Origin: RPQJ01 sp963712815
GTDB taxonomy: Bacteria > Pseudomonadota > Gammaproteobacteria > Steroidobacterales > Steroidobacteraceae
NCBI GenBank assembly: GCA_963712815.1
Contig: CAVQJL010000013.1
Span: forward strand, 26,926-90,925
DNA length: 64,000 nucleotides
Direction of reading: 5' to 3'
Within the stretch, counting starts at the first letter, position 1, and the number at the start of each line of letters is the position of its first letter. Below, piece by piece: positions 18,145-29,125 of the stretch. A model generated the notes under the pieces. The model made no database searches, had not been told where the DNA came from, and saw only the letters and a list, made by a program, of their open reading frames with translations. Position numbers and translations under genes: made by a program.

Positions 18145-20200
18145 TCAGGGCGCCGCGGCGCCCGTTCCCCCGACGTACTTGTCGAGCCAGGCCTTCACTT
18201 CCGCGTACCACACCAGCGAGTTGCCGGGCTTGAGCACCCAGTGGTTCTCGTCCTTGAAGTACACGAGGCGCGTCGGCACGCCCTTCTGCAGCAGCGCGTG
18301 GTAGAGCTCGATGCCATGGTTGACCGGCACGCGCAGGTCGTTCTGGCCGTGGACGACCAGCGTGGGCGTGGCGAAGTTCGCGGCGCCGTAGTGCGGCGAG
18401 GCGGTCTTGAACACGGCCTGCTGCTCGGGCGTCCAGAACCCGCCGAAGCGCGGCATCTCGTACGCGTAGTCGGCACCGACCTGGGTGTACCAGTTGTACA
18501 CGGCGGCGTGCGCCACGAGTGCCTTGAACGGGTGCGGCCGGCCGAGAATGATCGAGGTGAGGTAGCCGCCGTAGCTGCCACCGCCCGCCACCATGCGGTT
18601 CGAGTCGATCCACGGCTGCTGCGCGAACCAGTCGGCGGCCGCGATCACGTCCTTGTAGGGCAGTGCGTCCTGCTGCGGGTTGATCGAGTCGGTGAACGCG
18701 TTGCCGAAGCCCGACGAGCCGTGGAAGTTCGGCCAGGCGGTGACGTAGCCCCAGCTGCTGAACACCTGTGCGTTCCAGCGGAACTGCATGGCGTTCGGGA
18801 TCGCGTTGTGCGGACCGCCGTGGATCAGCATGAACAGCGGGTACTTCTTCGACTTGTCGAAGCCCGGCGGGTAGTTCACCCACATCTGGATCGGCTTGCC
18901 GTTGGCGCCCGCGTAGGTGACGCTCTCGTAGGTGCCGAGCGCGGTGCCGGCGAGCAGCGCGTCGTTGAGCGTGCTGAGCTTCGTGACCTTGCCCGCCTTC
19001 GGGTCGATGCGCACCACGGTCGGCGGCTCGAGGAAGGTCTGGCGCAGGCCGACCATCGTGCCGGCCTGGCTGGCGATGGCGAGCGAGGAGAACGTCTCGT
19101 CACCCGTGACGAGCCGCGGCTTGCCCTCGAGCGGGATCTCGTAGACGCGCACCGAACCGGCGTCGTCGATGGTGCCGTAGAGGCGCTTGGAGTCCGGCGC
19201 CCAGACGAGGCCGTCGGCCGAGCGGTCCCAGGCGTCGCCCACCACCTCGCGGATGGTGCCGCTGCGACGGTCGATCAGCATGAGCCGACTGATGTCGCCG
19301 TAGAAGCCCGGGGTGCGCTGCTGGGTGAACGCCAGCCAGCGACCGTCCGGGCTGTAGCGCGGCTCGCCGTCGTCCGCCGGATTGGTGGCGCTGCGATTGG
19401 TCACATCCTTGCCGCCGATCGGCCACGGTGTACACGTCGAAATTGCTGTTGTTCGACGGCCGGATCGCTGTCGGCGACGAAGGCGAGTTCCTTGCCGTCC
19501 GGCGAGATGTCGTAGAGCGCCGAGTTCAGCTGCACGGCCGGGCGCGGCAGCTCGAGCCCGGTGCCCGCCGTGAGGTTGACGGCTCGCCGCCCTCCACGCC
19601 GATGCTGAACACGTGCATCTGGCGATCGTCGAGCCAGGTGTCCCAGAAGTAGATCGGGCCGACGTCCCAGATCTGCGCGCTGGTCTTGGCGTCGGTGCGT
19701 TCCTTCTGCCGCGCGCCCTGCTTTTCCATGGAGTCGAGGTCGGACCAGATCCGGCTCACGAAGGCGATGCGGCGGCCGTCCGGAAACCACCTCAGCTGCC
19801 CGACGCCCGTGGGCACGTTCGTGACGCGCGAGGGCTCGCCGCCGGCGAGCGGCAGCATGTAGATCTGCGGCGCGGTGTCGCCGTTGCGCTGGCTGACGAA
19901 GGCGAGGATGCGGCCGTCGGGGCTGATGAGCGGCGACGAATCGGAGGCCGGGTGCGTCGTGAGCGCCCGCTGCATCGTGCCGTCGGCCGACCAGAGCCAC
20001 AGGTCGGTCAGGCCCTTGTTCTCCTTCATGTCGAAGCTGGTGACCGGCGCGATGACGGTCTTGCCGTCGGGCGTGATGGTCGGCGAACCGATGCGCTGGA
20101 TCTGCCACGAGCGCTCGGCACTGAGGGGCACGCCGTCGGCGAGGACGGGCAAGGCGGCGCCGAAGGCGAGCACGGCAGCCAGGACACGAAGATGCATCAT
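18145..20200 (-). CDS. S9 family (prolyl oligopeptidase / DPP-like) peptidase, three frameshifts
   Basis: Starts at 20200 with M-M-H-L-R-V-L-A-A-V-L and a signal peptide ending near A-L-A-D. The N-terminal half is a beta-propeller of the TolB/WD40 kind (S-P-D-G-R-I-L-A-F repeats). The C-terminal peptidase domain has G-G-G-S-Y-G-G-Y (Ser nucleophile), H-G-Q-N-D-L-R-V-P (Asp) and D-E-N-H-W (His). Frames change near 19583 (one base lost), 19460 and 19426 (one base gained each). About 685 aa in all, normal for the family. It probably acts in the periplasm on short peptides. A second, intact S9 gene is at 45.6 kb. Confidence 0.82.
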
Positions 20201-20314
20201 CGGTGACTCATGGGGTGCGGGCGGGACCGGCACGATAACTCAGCGAGTCAAATTCATCCAGATCAAGGGCTTACATCGCCGCCACGAGCGCCGCGCGGCC
20301 ACCGGGCGGTTCCG

Positions 20315-20773
20315 TCAGTACGGCCGGCCCAGGCTGTAGGCCACCGCCGTCACCGCGATGAGGATCGCGATGACGATCGCGATCCAGTCCGTGCCGGCGG
20401 GCGAGCCGGTCCCGCCGTGACCGTGCCGCCGGATGCGTCGGTGGCGGTGCGCCAGGAACAGCGGCATGGCGAAGCTGATGCCGATGAGCGTGCTCGCGAG
20501 GAAGTATCCCCACAGCCACGCGGACGCGATGCCGAGCCGGCGCCCCTCGGCGAACATCCACAGGAACAGCGCGGCCGCGAGCACCAGCACGTCCACGGTG
20601 ATGAAGGTGCTGGCCGGCGTCGCGACGGTCTCGCGCCAGAACGCGACGTTGCCCGCGACGAAGCCGTCGCCGAGGTAGCCGAAGGCCTGGGCCCAGGTGC
20701 CGGCGAGACCGAGCACGCCGAGCCCGATGAAGAGCCACTCCATCGGCACGAAGGATCGCGATGTGTCGTTCAT
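20315..20773 (-). CDS. DUF2834 family membrane protein
   Basis: 152 aa with four hydrophobic segments (about 11-31, 55-73, 82-105, 128-148). The W-M-F-A-E-G-R-R-L-G-I motif and the I-G-I-S-F-A-M-P-L-F-L segment match DUF2834 membrane proteins of unknown function. A basic loop H-R-H-R-R-I-R-R-H-G-H lies before the last helix. The frame is intact and is preceded by GGGGG about 5 nt before the ATG. Separate from its neighbours by about 55-115 nt. Confidence 0.65.
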   Translation of the reverse strand: MNDTSRSFVPMEWLFIGLGVLGLAGTWAQAFGYLGDGFVAGNVAFWRETVATPASTFITVDVLVLAAALFLWMFAEGRRLGIASAWLWGYFLASTLIGISFAMPLFLAHRHRRIRRHGHGGTGSPAGTDWIAIVIAILIAVTAVAYSLGRPY

Positions 20774-20828
20774 GAGTCCCCCCGATTCCAGTCAGGTCGT
20801 CGATGGCTGGCGACCCGCAGCAACGCCA

Positions 20829-21128
20829 CTACTGGTCTTCTGTGTATCCCGCTTCCCGCTGATGCCTGACCGCCAGGATTAGCATGACATCCTCGGCCGG
20901 CAACCAACGATACTTTGCAATGTAGCCGTACTTGCCACGGGACAGCACGAGCTCGCGTCGACCATCCTCCGCTATCCGACCCAGCAGCGGGTGATCCGCC
21001 AGAACTTCGAAAGCTGCCCGTACGCTCGAGACCTGCGCCAGCGCCCGATCGGGGTCGCTTTCGGCAACGAAATCGAACAAGCGCTCCAGATCGCGGAGCG
21101 CCCGGATGCTTACTTCGACGCGCGCCAC
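20829..21128 (-). CDS. ParE/RelE-family toxin
   Basis: 99 aa. The pattern S-I-R-A-L-R-D-L-E-R-L-F-D-F-V then L-A-D-H-P-L-L-G-R and R-R-E-L-V-L-S-R-G-K-Y-G-Y-I-A-K-Y-R is the ParE/RelE fold. ParE proteins poison gyrase, RelE cuts mRNA; sequence alone does not separate them, although the P-L-L-G-R and R-E-L segments favour ParE. The start is a GTG at 21128 inside the antitoxin gene, with a 19-nt overlap. A truncated sister copy lies at 36501-36741. Confidence 0.82.
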   Translation of the reverse strand: MARVEVSIRALRDLERLFDFVAESDPDRALAQVSSVRAAFEVLADHPLLGRIAEDGRRELVLSRGKYGYIAKYRWLPAEDVMLILAVRHQREAGYTEDQ

Positions 21129-21400
21129 GAACGAGCCCGCGGGCGTCGTGGGTTCTTGCCAGCAACTCTATCGGCCAAATACTCGAACGTCGCGGCCAGA
21201 GAATGGGCCTTGCCGCTGCCGAGCGCCTCGCGTTCCGACTCGGCCGCCTCGGCTGCGAATCGCTGTCGCAGCTCAGACCGCTCCGCTTCGCGGGCCAGCG
21301 CATCGATCATGAACGCGTGAGGCGTCTGCCCGCTGCTGGCGGCGAGCCTGGCAATGCGGCGCTTGAGGTCGTCTGGGAGCTTCAGGCTGGTTGCGGACAT
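21110..21400 (-). CDS. Ribbon-helix-helix (CopG/ParD-like) antitoxin
   Basis: 96 aa. The N-terminus M-S-A-T-S-L-K-L-P-D-D-L-K-R-R-I-A-R-L-A is a ribbon-helix-helix DNA-binding unit, followed by T-P-H-A-F-M-I-D-A-L-A-R-E and a long charged helix for toxin binding. It lies upstream of and overlaps the ParE-like toxin by 19 nt, so the pair is co-translated. GCGAGGA precedes the ATG. Confidence 0.83.
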   Translation of the reverse strand: MSATSLKLPDDLKRRIARLAASSGQTPHAFMIDALAREAERSELRQRFAAEAAESEREALGSGKAHSLAATFEYLADRVAGKNPRRPRARSWRASK

Positions 21401-21552
21401 CGCCGATCCTCGCGAGGGTAGTCAGAATGTACTACCACGACGACGGGGATTCAACTTCGCGCCATTTCCGTGAGACGGCCCAATAGCAGACCTCGAACGG
21501 GGGTGCCGACCCGGAGACGACGTGGCAGCCCTCTAACCCACCACCGGCACCA

Positions 21553-21774
21553 TTAGACGAAACGCATTGCAGTTGCGAACAGCGCCATAGCCACAAGCAG
21601 TGAGCCGGAAATGCGGGTTCTGCGTTCATTCGCATACGCAAACCCACCGCTCCAGTAGCTATTCGACCACCCCATGCGTCCGCGCCAGCGGACGACCGCG
21701 CCCGGGCGTACGAGGCAAAAGATGCCCATCGCGAAAACTGCCACAAGAAGAAAAGCTGGGAAGAACTCGTTCAT
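21553..21774 (-). CDS. Small two-helix membrane protein of unknown function
   Basis: 73 aa with hydrophobic segments at about 5-22 and 55-72, separated by a loop rich in Trp, Arg and Gly (R-W-R-G-R-M-G-W-S-N-S-Y-W-S-G-G). The frame is intact, but I recognise no family and the ribosome binding site is weak. Base composition is lower in GC than the flanks. It could be a real small membrane protein near the toxin-antitoxin pair or chance; no function is offered. Confidence 0.45.
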   Translation of the reverse strand: MNEFFPAFLLVAVFAMGIFCLVRPGAVVRWRGRMGWSNSYWSGGFAYANERRTRISGSLLVAMALFATAMRFV

Positions 21775-21896
21775 GGAGAGTCGCCGGTGACCGTCCGCTC
21801 CTGGCCGAACTGAGAAGTTGACGAACGTCCGCTTCCCACGGCCTCGCAGCGACTAATCCGGCATGTCTCGCTGCATTGAGCGATTGGCTCTTGCCA

Positions 21897-22554
21897 TCAG
21901 CCTCGCCGCAGACGGCCGTAGTCGCCGAACTTCTCGATCACGCGCTCGAGTTCCTCGTCCTCGAGCACCACGGGCTCGAGGCCCGCCGCGAGTAGCGCGA
22001 GGTACTGCCGGGCCAGGTTCTCGACCTCGATCGCCACGGCACGGGCGTCGCGCAGCGAGGCGCCGAGCGCCACGACGCCGTGGTTCGCGAGCAGCGTCGC
22101 CCGCCGGTCCTCGAGGCCACGCACGGCCGTGACGGCGAGCTCCGCGGTGCCGAAGGTCGCGTACGGCATGCAGCGGATGTTCGCCGCCGGCGAGCGCGAT
22201 CATGTAGTGGAAGGCGGGAATGCCGCGCCCGGCGCAGGCGAGCGCGGTGGCGTGCGGGCTGTGCGTGTGCACGATGGCTTCGGCATCCGGCCGCAGCGCG
22301 TAGATCGCCTCGTGCATGCGCCACTCGGAGGACGGTCGCGGTCCGCTCGAGGTCCGGCGAGCCGTCGGGCGAGAGCTCCACGATCTGCCCCGGCTCGAGC
22401 TCCGCGTACGGAACGCCTGCCGGCGTGATCAGGAAACCGTTCGCCGAGCGGCAGGACACGTTGCCGGACTTGTTCGGCACCAGTCCCGCCGTCGTCGAGC
22501 GCGCGGCGTGATGGCGATGATGGCGCGCCGAAGTTCGCGATCGGTGTCGGTCAT
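21897..22554 (-). CDS. Class II aldolase, probable Ald2 of the DHAP shunt, three frameshifts
   Basis: Starts at 22554 (M-T-D-T-D-R-E-L) and ends at TGA 21897. The conserved pieces sit in successive frames: L-V-P-N-K-S-G-N-V-S (phosphate/substrate loop), P-S-S-E-W-R-M-H, V-H-T-H-S-P-H-A (zinc histidines), C-M-P-Y-A-T-F-G-T and A-N-H-G-V-V-A (third histidine). Breaks are near 22508, 22338 and 22190. The family includes L-fuculose-phosphate aldolase and MtnB; here it follows mtnP and mtnA with no mtnC or mtnD, which favours Ald2, the enzyme that cleaves 5-methylthioribulose-1-phosphate (or the 5-deoxy analogue) to DHAP and an aldehyde. About 219 aa. Confidence 0.72.
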
Positions 22555-22565
22555 GTCGGTGCCAG

Positions 22566-22573
22566 TCCTCTCC
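22566..22573 (-). promoter_or_regulatory. Ribosome binding site that sets the aldolase start
   Basis: GGAGAGGA on the minus strand ends 11 nt before the ATG at 22554. This fixes the start of the aldolase even though no stop in that frame separates it from the mtnA frame upstream. Confidence 0.5.
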
Positions 22574-22594
22574 GGGTATAGCGCCGGCAGCCCC

Positions 22595-23655
<1,061 letters not shown>

Positions 23656-23671
23656 GGTCGTGCCGTCCCCC

Positions 23672-24553
23672 TCAGCCGCCGCCGAGCACGCGGCCGGCCA
23701 CGGTGCCGAGCTTCGCCACCAGCGCCGGATCCCGCGCCTCCGGGTGCGTGATCACCGCGCCGTCGAGCGCCCGGTGCGAGCCCACCGGGCACGGGATGCG
23801 CTCGGCCGGGAAATCGCGTGCCAGCCGCGCGAACAGCCGCTGCGCCTTGCCGCTGTTCTCGTGCATCACCGCGATCAGGCTCGCCACGTCCACCGCGCCG
23901 TGCACCTCGTGCCAGCAGTCGTAGTCCGTCACCATGCAGACCACCGCGTAGGTGATCTCGGCCTCGCGCGCGAGCTTGGCCTCGGGCATCGAGGTCATGT
24001 GGATCACGTCGTAGCCGAGCGCCTTGTAGGTGAGCGACTCGGCCAGCGTCGAGAACTGCGGGCCCTCCATGCACACCGCCGTGCCGCCGCGGCGGACACG
24101 GAATGGACTCGGCCTCGGCCGCGCGGGCCACGAGGTCCTGCAGCGCCGGCCCGACCGGGTGCGCGAGCGAGACGTGCGCGACGCAGCCCGTGCCGAAGAA
24201 CGAGCTCTCGCGGCGCACCGTGCGATCCACGAAGTTGTCCACCAGCACGAAGGTGCCGGGGCTCAGTTCCTCGCGGTACGACCCGCAGGCCGAGAACGAC
24301 ACGAGGTCGGTCACGCCGAGCATGCTTCGAGCGCGTCGACGTTCGCGCGGTAGTTGATTTCGGAGGGCGGGATGCGGTGGCCGCGCCCGTGGCGCGGCAG
24401 GAACACGACCTCGGTGCCGCCGACGCGACCGACGCGCAGCACGTCGGAGGGTTCGCCCCACGGCGTGCCGATGCGCTCCTCGCGCACGTCCGCGATGCCC
24501 GGCATCTCGTAGATGCCGGAGCCGCCGATGATGCCGAGTACCGCCTGGGTCAT
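23672..24553 (-). CDS. mtnP: S-methyl-5'-thioadenosine phosphorylase MtnP, two frameshifts
   Basis: Splits methylthioadenosine (and probably 5'-deoxyadenosine) into adenine and the sugar-1-phosphate. Start ATG 24553; a GTG at 24562 is also possible. Motifs: G-I-I-G-G-S-G-I-Y (phosphate loop), P-R-H-G-R-G-H, V-S-F-S-A-C-G-S-Y-R-E-E-L, G-G-T-A-V-C-M-E-G-P-Q-F-S-T and M-T-S-M-P-E-A, then T-D-Y-D-C-W. One base is missing near 24325 and one is extra near 24099. The F-S-A-C-G-S form (not S-A-V-G-S) fits MTA phosphorylases. First gene of the mtnP-mtnA-aldolase operon. Confidence 0.88.
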
Positions 24554-24681
24554 GTGCCGCACCTGCCGCCGGGGGACGGCAAAGGTTACCCGAGACCGCC
24601 CCGGCCCGGCACGAATCGCGGGGCGTTACCATGTACGCCTGGCCCACCCGCGACTTCGCGCAACGCAGGAGGTCTTTGCAC

Positions 24682-25963
24682 ATGCAGCCCTCGCCGCTCT
24701 CCTCGCCCCACCTCAACCCGAACGTGTTCGGCCTGCAACCGTCCGTGACGCTCGCGATCAACGAGCGGAGCGACCAGCTGATCGCCGAGGGCCGCAAGAT
24801 CTTCAAGCTCGGGCTCGGCCAGTCGCCGTTCCCGGTGCCTCGCCGTCGTCGTCGACGCCTTGCGCATCGCGGCGCCGGAGAAGGACTACCTGCCGGTGCG
24901 CGGGCTACGGCCGCTGCGCGACACGTTTGCCGAGTTCCTGCAGCGGCGCCATCGCATCGAGCGGGCCCGACGCCAGGTGCTGGTCGGGCCCGGCTCGAAG
25001 GAACTGATCTTCATCACCCAGCTCGCCTACGCAGGTGAACTGCTGGTGCCGAGTCCGTCGTGGGTCTCCTACGCACCGCAGGCGCGCATCATCGGGCGGC
25101 GCGTGACCTGGCTGCCGACCGACCTCGCCCACGACTGGAAGCTGCTGCCCGGCACGCTCGACGCGCACTGCCGGGACAACCCTGGGCTGCCACGCCTGCT
25201 CATCCTCAACTACCCGAACAACCCGACCGGCGTCTCGTGCAGCGAGGCCGAACTGGCCGCGCTCGCCGACGTCGCGCGGCGCCACCAGGTGCTGGTGATC
25301 TCGGACGAGATCTACGCGGACCTCGACCACGAGGGACGCTCGGCCAGCATTTCGCACCACTACCCGGAGGGCACGGTCGTCTCGACGGGGTTGAGCAAGT
25401 GGTGCGGAGCCGGCGGCTGGCGCCTCGGCCTGTTCTCGTTCCCGGCCGAGCTCGAATGGCTCTGCGCGGCGATGGCGGTGATCGCCAGCGAGACCTTCAC
25501 CTCGGTGAGCACGCCGGTGCAGTACGCCGCGATCCGCGCGTTCGAAGGCGGCGAGGAGATCGACGCTTACGTCGCGCACTGCCGCTCGATCCTGCGCGCG
25601 CTGGGACGGCACTGCGATGCCCTGCTGCGCGAGGCGGGTTGCGGCCTGCCCACGCTCGACGGGGCGTTCTACCTGTTCCCGGATTTCGCCGCGCATCGCG
25701 AGCGACTGGCGGCACGCGGCGTGACGGACTCGCCGAGTCTCGTGGAGCGCCTGCTCGAGGACACCGGCGTCGCGTCGCTGCCCGGCCACGCGTTCGGACG
25801 CCCGCGCGAGGAACTCACGCTGCGCCTGTCCTACGTGAACTTCGACGGCACCGCCGCGCTCGCGGCTGCAGCCGCGGGCGAGACCGTCGACGCCGCCTTC
25901 GCCCGCCGTTACTGCCCCGAAACGGTCACGGCATTCGAGCGGATGGCGGAGTGGCTCAGATGA
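24682..25963 (+). CDS. PLP-dependent class I/II aminotransferase, frameshift near 24841
   Basis: About 427 codons. The N-terminus (M-Q-P-S-P-L-S-S-P-H) with L-G-L-G-Q-S-P-F-P-V-P is in one frame; after an extra base near 24841 it continues with V-V-V-D-A-L-R-I-A-A-P-E-K-D-Y. Signatures: N-Y-P-N-N-P-T-G, I-S-D-E-I-Y-A-D-L and the Schiff-base lysine in L-S-K-W-C-G-A-G-G-W-R-L-G. The atypical S-K-W in place of S-K-x-Y/F and the H-E-G-R-S-A-S segment suggest a divergent aspartate/aromatic aminotransferase; the amino donor is not clear. Its end is convergent with the Kor operon, 8 nt overlap of the last codons with the neighbour's stop. Confidence 0.8.
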
Positions 25964-28163
25964 ACAGCTTCGCGCGCTCGAGCAGTCCCTCGAGGCCCGG
26001 TTCGTCCGGATCCCACGGCTTGCCCGGATGGATGATCGACAACTGGCAGCTCTCGGCAGCCTCGACGAGCTGCTTGTACGTGCCCGCCTTGAGATCGGCG
26101 ATGTAGGCCTGCTTGTTGCCGTCGTAGGCGAACATGCGCGGGTTCACCAGCGTGCACTCGTTGCAGCTCGAGCAGCGGATCGTCTCGATGTAGGCCTCGT
26201 CCGGGTTGCGCGCCGGCTCGGCCTCGACTGCGGCCGGTGCGGCGGCAACCGGCTCGGGCGCGGTCGTTGCAGCGGCCGCCGCCGCCGCACTGTCCGTCGC
26301 AGCAGCCGGTGCTGACGGCCGCCGCGGCGGCCAGCTCGCGCTGGCGCGTCTCCTCCCAGGCCTGACGTTCGCGCGCGAGCAGCCGTTCGGCGCGCGAATC
26401 GTGGATGCCGCCGAACTCCTGCAGCCGGTGCCAGTCCTCGCGGCAGCGCAGCGCCGCGCGCATCAGGCGTTCGTCCACGACCAGGCGGCAGAGCAGGTCG
26501 CCGTCGTCCACGGCCAGCACGTACGGCACGCTGCCGGATGGGTCAGGCGACGCCTTCGCGATCCACTGGTCCGCCGGGATCATTCCCTCGCCCCAGGCCG
26601 CGCGCGGCGCCGGCTCGAAGTGGTCGGCGCAGCGGGCGTCGCAGGCGGCGAAATCGGCGAACGTGAACGCGACCTCCTCGCTCACCGCCTGAAGGTCCGG
26701 GTCGGCGTATTCCAGGCGCTCGAGCGGCCAGTCGAGTTCCGGCTGCGGGTTGTTCTCGAGCGAGAAGCGCGACGCGAGATCCGGGCCTGCGCCCGGGTCG
26801 TAGCTGAACGCCGGAAAGGCCCTCGACTGCATCGCCGCGGCCGCCTGCAGGTAGCCGGGCACCGCCCCGCCGTCCGGCGCTGCGTAGATGCTGAAGAGCG
26901 CCGGACCCGCGTGCTGCAGGCCGCGCTGTACCCGCTCCTTCAGTTGCAGGAGGTTGGAGGCCGCGGACTGCAGGACGAACACGTCGCCGAAGCTCATCGC
27001 CGAGCTCGCGAGCTGCGAGGCACGCACCCCGAAGGCGAACCGGCCCCGACCCAGGGCCGATTCCTCGAGCAGGTCGCGGCGTGCACGACGACCTTGAGCG
27101 GGACGCCGGACGAAAGCGCCTCCGCCAGCGTGCCTTGCGCACCGGGATCGCCGGCCTCCAGGCACACGAGGTAATCGGGAAAGAACTGCAGGTCCCCGGG
27201 CGTGACCGACTCCTCGTCGAACGCGTCGAAGTACTCGTCGTGGACGGCCTCGACGTAGCCGCCCTCGACCTCGAGCTCGGCGATCCGCAGCGCCTTGAGC
27301 AGGCGCGCGAGCTCCGGCAGCCGCTCGCCGAATGCGGCGAGCGCCGCGGCCACGCTCGAGAACTCGAACCGATGGACGTCGGCGTCGGCCGCTGCGTCCG
27401 GCGGCCCGAAGAATCGTTGTGCACTGAGGTCGGCGAGCGCCTCCTCTACCCGTCGCCTGCGGCGCTCGCCGAGCCCGCCGCGCAGGTCGCCGCGCGACAG
27501 TAGCCTCGACATGGCCTCGAAATCGAACATGCCGTGGTGCGCGGCGCCGAACGAAGCCTGCAGGGCCGGCTGGGTGAGGGCGGCTGCGGAGCGCGCGTGG
27601 TCCGCGCGCAGGATGTTGCCGAGCCGGACCGCCAGGTTCGCGATGCGCTCACGCGCCCTGTTCGACTTCTGCTCCTGCACCGCCGCCCACGCGTGGCGCA
27701 GGAAGCGTGCCGGCAGTGCCGCGTTGCAGTCGGCGACCTCGCCGTCCACCGCCAGCGCGCGGCGCAGCTTGCCCGCGTCGTGCAGGAACGCGGCGTCCCC
27801 GGCAGGCGCAAGCTCCTGCACCGCCCGATCCCACAGCTCCGCGAGCGTGCCTTGCGCGCCCGCGGCCGCGAGCCGGCGGATGCCGGCCTCGATACGGATC
27901 GCTCGTCGCCGCAGCGCTTCGCCGGTCACGCCGGGCGGCGCGATCGCACGCAGCGCCGCATCGGTCGCCGCCGTCAGCGACTGGACGTATTCGTCACCGC
28001 CGCCCGCAAGGATCACCGGGAAGTCGTAGCGCAGCGAGTCGAGATTGCGGTAGGCGGCCATCAGCGCCGGGCGCATGCCCTTGGTCGCTGCGGCCGCGGC
28101 CTCGCCTTCCGCGTGACGACCGGTGAGGTGGAAGACGACCTGTGCCCTGAGTTGCTTGTCCAT
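25956..28163 (-). CDS. Large uncharacterised protein with C-terminal [4Fe-4S] ferredoxin domain, fifth gene of the KGOR-Nfn operon
   Basis: About 736 codons from ATG 28163, 5 nt after the korB stop. The N-terminal 350 residues are mostly helical and match nothing I recognise. Next come F-A-F-G-V-R-A-S-Q and a stretch with S-R-A-F-P-A-F-S-Y-D-P and L-E-N-N-P-Q-P-E-L-D-W-P that recalls the last part of the TPP domain of pyruvate:ferredoxin oxidoreductase. An Ala/Pro-rich linker leads to R-C-S-S-C-N-E-C-T and a fourth Cys in E-S-C-Q-L-S-I-I-H-P-G, a single-cluster ferredoxin. Frame breaks near 27080 (one base lost) and 26304. I infer a scaffold or electron carrier for KorAB; the enzymatic role of the main part is unknown. 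Confidence 0.7.
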
Positions 28164-28168
28164 GCGCG

Positions 28169-29125
28169 TTACGGCCAGACCGTGAACTTGTCGAACTCCG
28201 CCTCGAGCGAGCTGCGGATCGAATCGGACGTGCGCAGCATGCCCGCGCGCCGCAGGTCCTCGTAGCAGGGCACCGCCGGGTTGTGGTACAGGATGCCGAC
28301 CGGGATCGGGTCCTCGCTCGAGGCGATCTCGCGGGCCCGGTCGATGTCGAGCGGATCGTGCACGATCTGGTTGCGGTAGATCTTCTGCAGCGCCGGGCTC
28401 AGCCGGATGCCCTTCTCGTGCGTGAGCATCTGCATGCGCTCGGGGTCGTGCACCCACGGCTCGAACATGCTGCCGACGAACTCCGGGCAGCGCTGCAGGA
28501 TCCGGACGAACGACAGGCCGCGGTGGCGGAACGCCGCCGTCACGATCTGGAACAGGCTCTCCGGGATCCAGTCCACCGCCTGCGCGACGAACGAGGCGTT
28601 CTGAATGCCGAGCGTCACCGTGAGCGGGCTCATCGCATCGAGGTAGGAGCCGCGCGGCGTCGTGTTGCTCTTGGTGCCGAGCGGCGAGGTCGGCGAGGCC
28701 TGCTTCTTCGTGAGGCCGTAGATGTGGTTGTCGTGCAGCAGCACGGTGAGGTTCATGTTGTAGCGGATCGCGTGGATCCAGTGCGCGGCGCCGATGCTGC
28801 AGCAGTCGCCGTCGCCGGTGTTCACGAACACGTGCAGGTCGGGGCGCGCGAGCTTGATGCCCTCGGCGATCGGCAGCGCCCGGCCGTGGATGCCGTGGAA
28901 GCCGTAGGTGCGCATGTAGTGCGGCAGTCGGCTCGAGCAGCCGATGCCCGACACGAACACGGTCTTCTCGGGACGCAGCCCCTCGTCACGGCACAGGCGC
29001 TGCACGGCCGCGAGGATGGCGTTGTCGCCGCAGCCCTTGCACCAGCGGGGCACGCCGACCTGGTAGTCCTCCAGCGCGTGCTGTTCCTCGACGAGGTGGT
29101 GGAGGCAGGAGGTGGCGGTGCTCAT
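28169..29125 (-). CDS. korB: 2-oxoacid:ferredoxin oxidoreductase beta subunit (TPP-binding), KorB-like
   Basis: 318 aa. W-C-K-G-C-G-D (residues about 29-35) and the later S-G-I-G-C-S-S belong to the OFOR beta family; G-D-G-D-C-C-S-I-G and V-L-L-H-D-N bind thiamine diphosphate and magnesium. Y-G-L-T-K-K-Q-A-S-P-T is the 2-oxoglutarate/2-oxoacid ferredoxin oxidoreductase signature. With KorA it converts a 2-oxoacid, CoA and oxidised ferredoxin to acyl-CoA, CO2 and reduced ferredoxin. The start overlaps the korA stop by 4 nt (ATGA). Substrate, 2-oxoglutarate or pyruvate, is not settled by sequence. Confidence 0.88.
   Translation of the reverse strand: MSTATSCLHHLVEEQHALEDYQVGVPRWCKGCGDNAILAAVQRLCRDEGLRPEKTVFVSGIGCSSRLPHYMRTYGFHGIHGRALPIAEGIKLARPDLHVFVNTGDGDCCSIGAAHWIHAIRYNMNLTVLLHDNHIYGLTKKQASPTSPLGTKSNTTPRGSYLDAMSPLTVTLGIQNASFVAQAVDWIPESLFQIVTAAFRHRGLSFVRILQRCPEFVGSMFEPWVHDPERMQMLTHEKGIRLSPALQKIYRNQIVHDPLDIDRAREIASSEDPIPVGILYHNPAVPCYEDLRRAGMLRTSDSIRSSLEAEFDKFTVWP

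Noticed and set aside
18145..20200. S9 peptidase as a true pseudogene
   Set aside because: All catalytic motifs are intact and only three one-base shifts occur, as in many neighbouring genes, so sequencing error is likelier.
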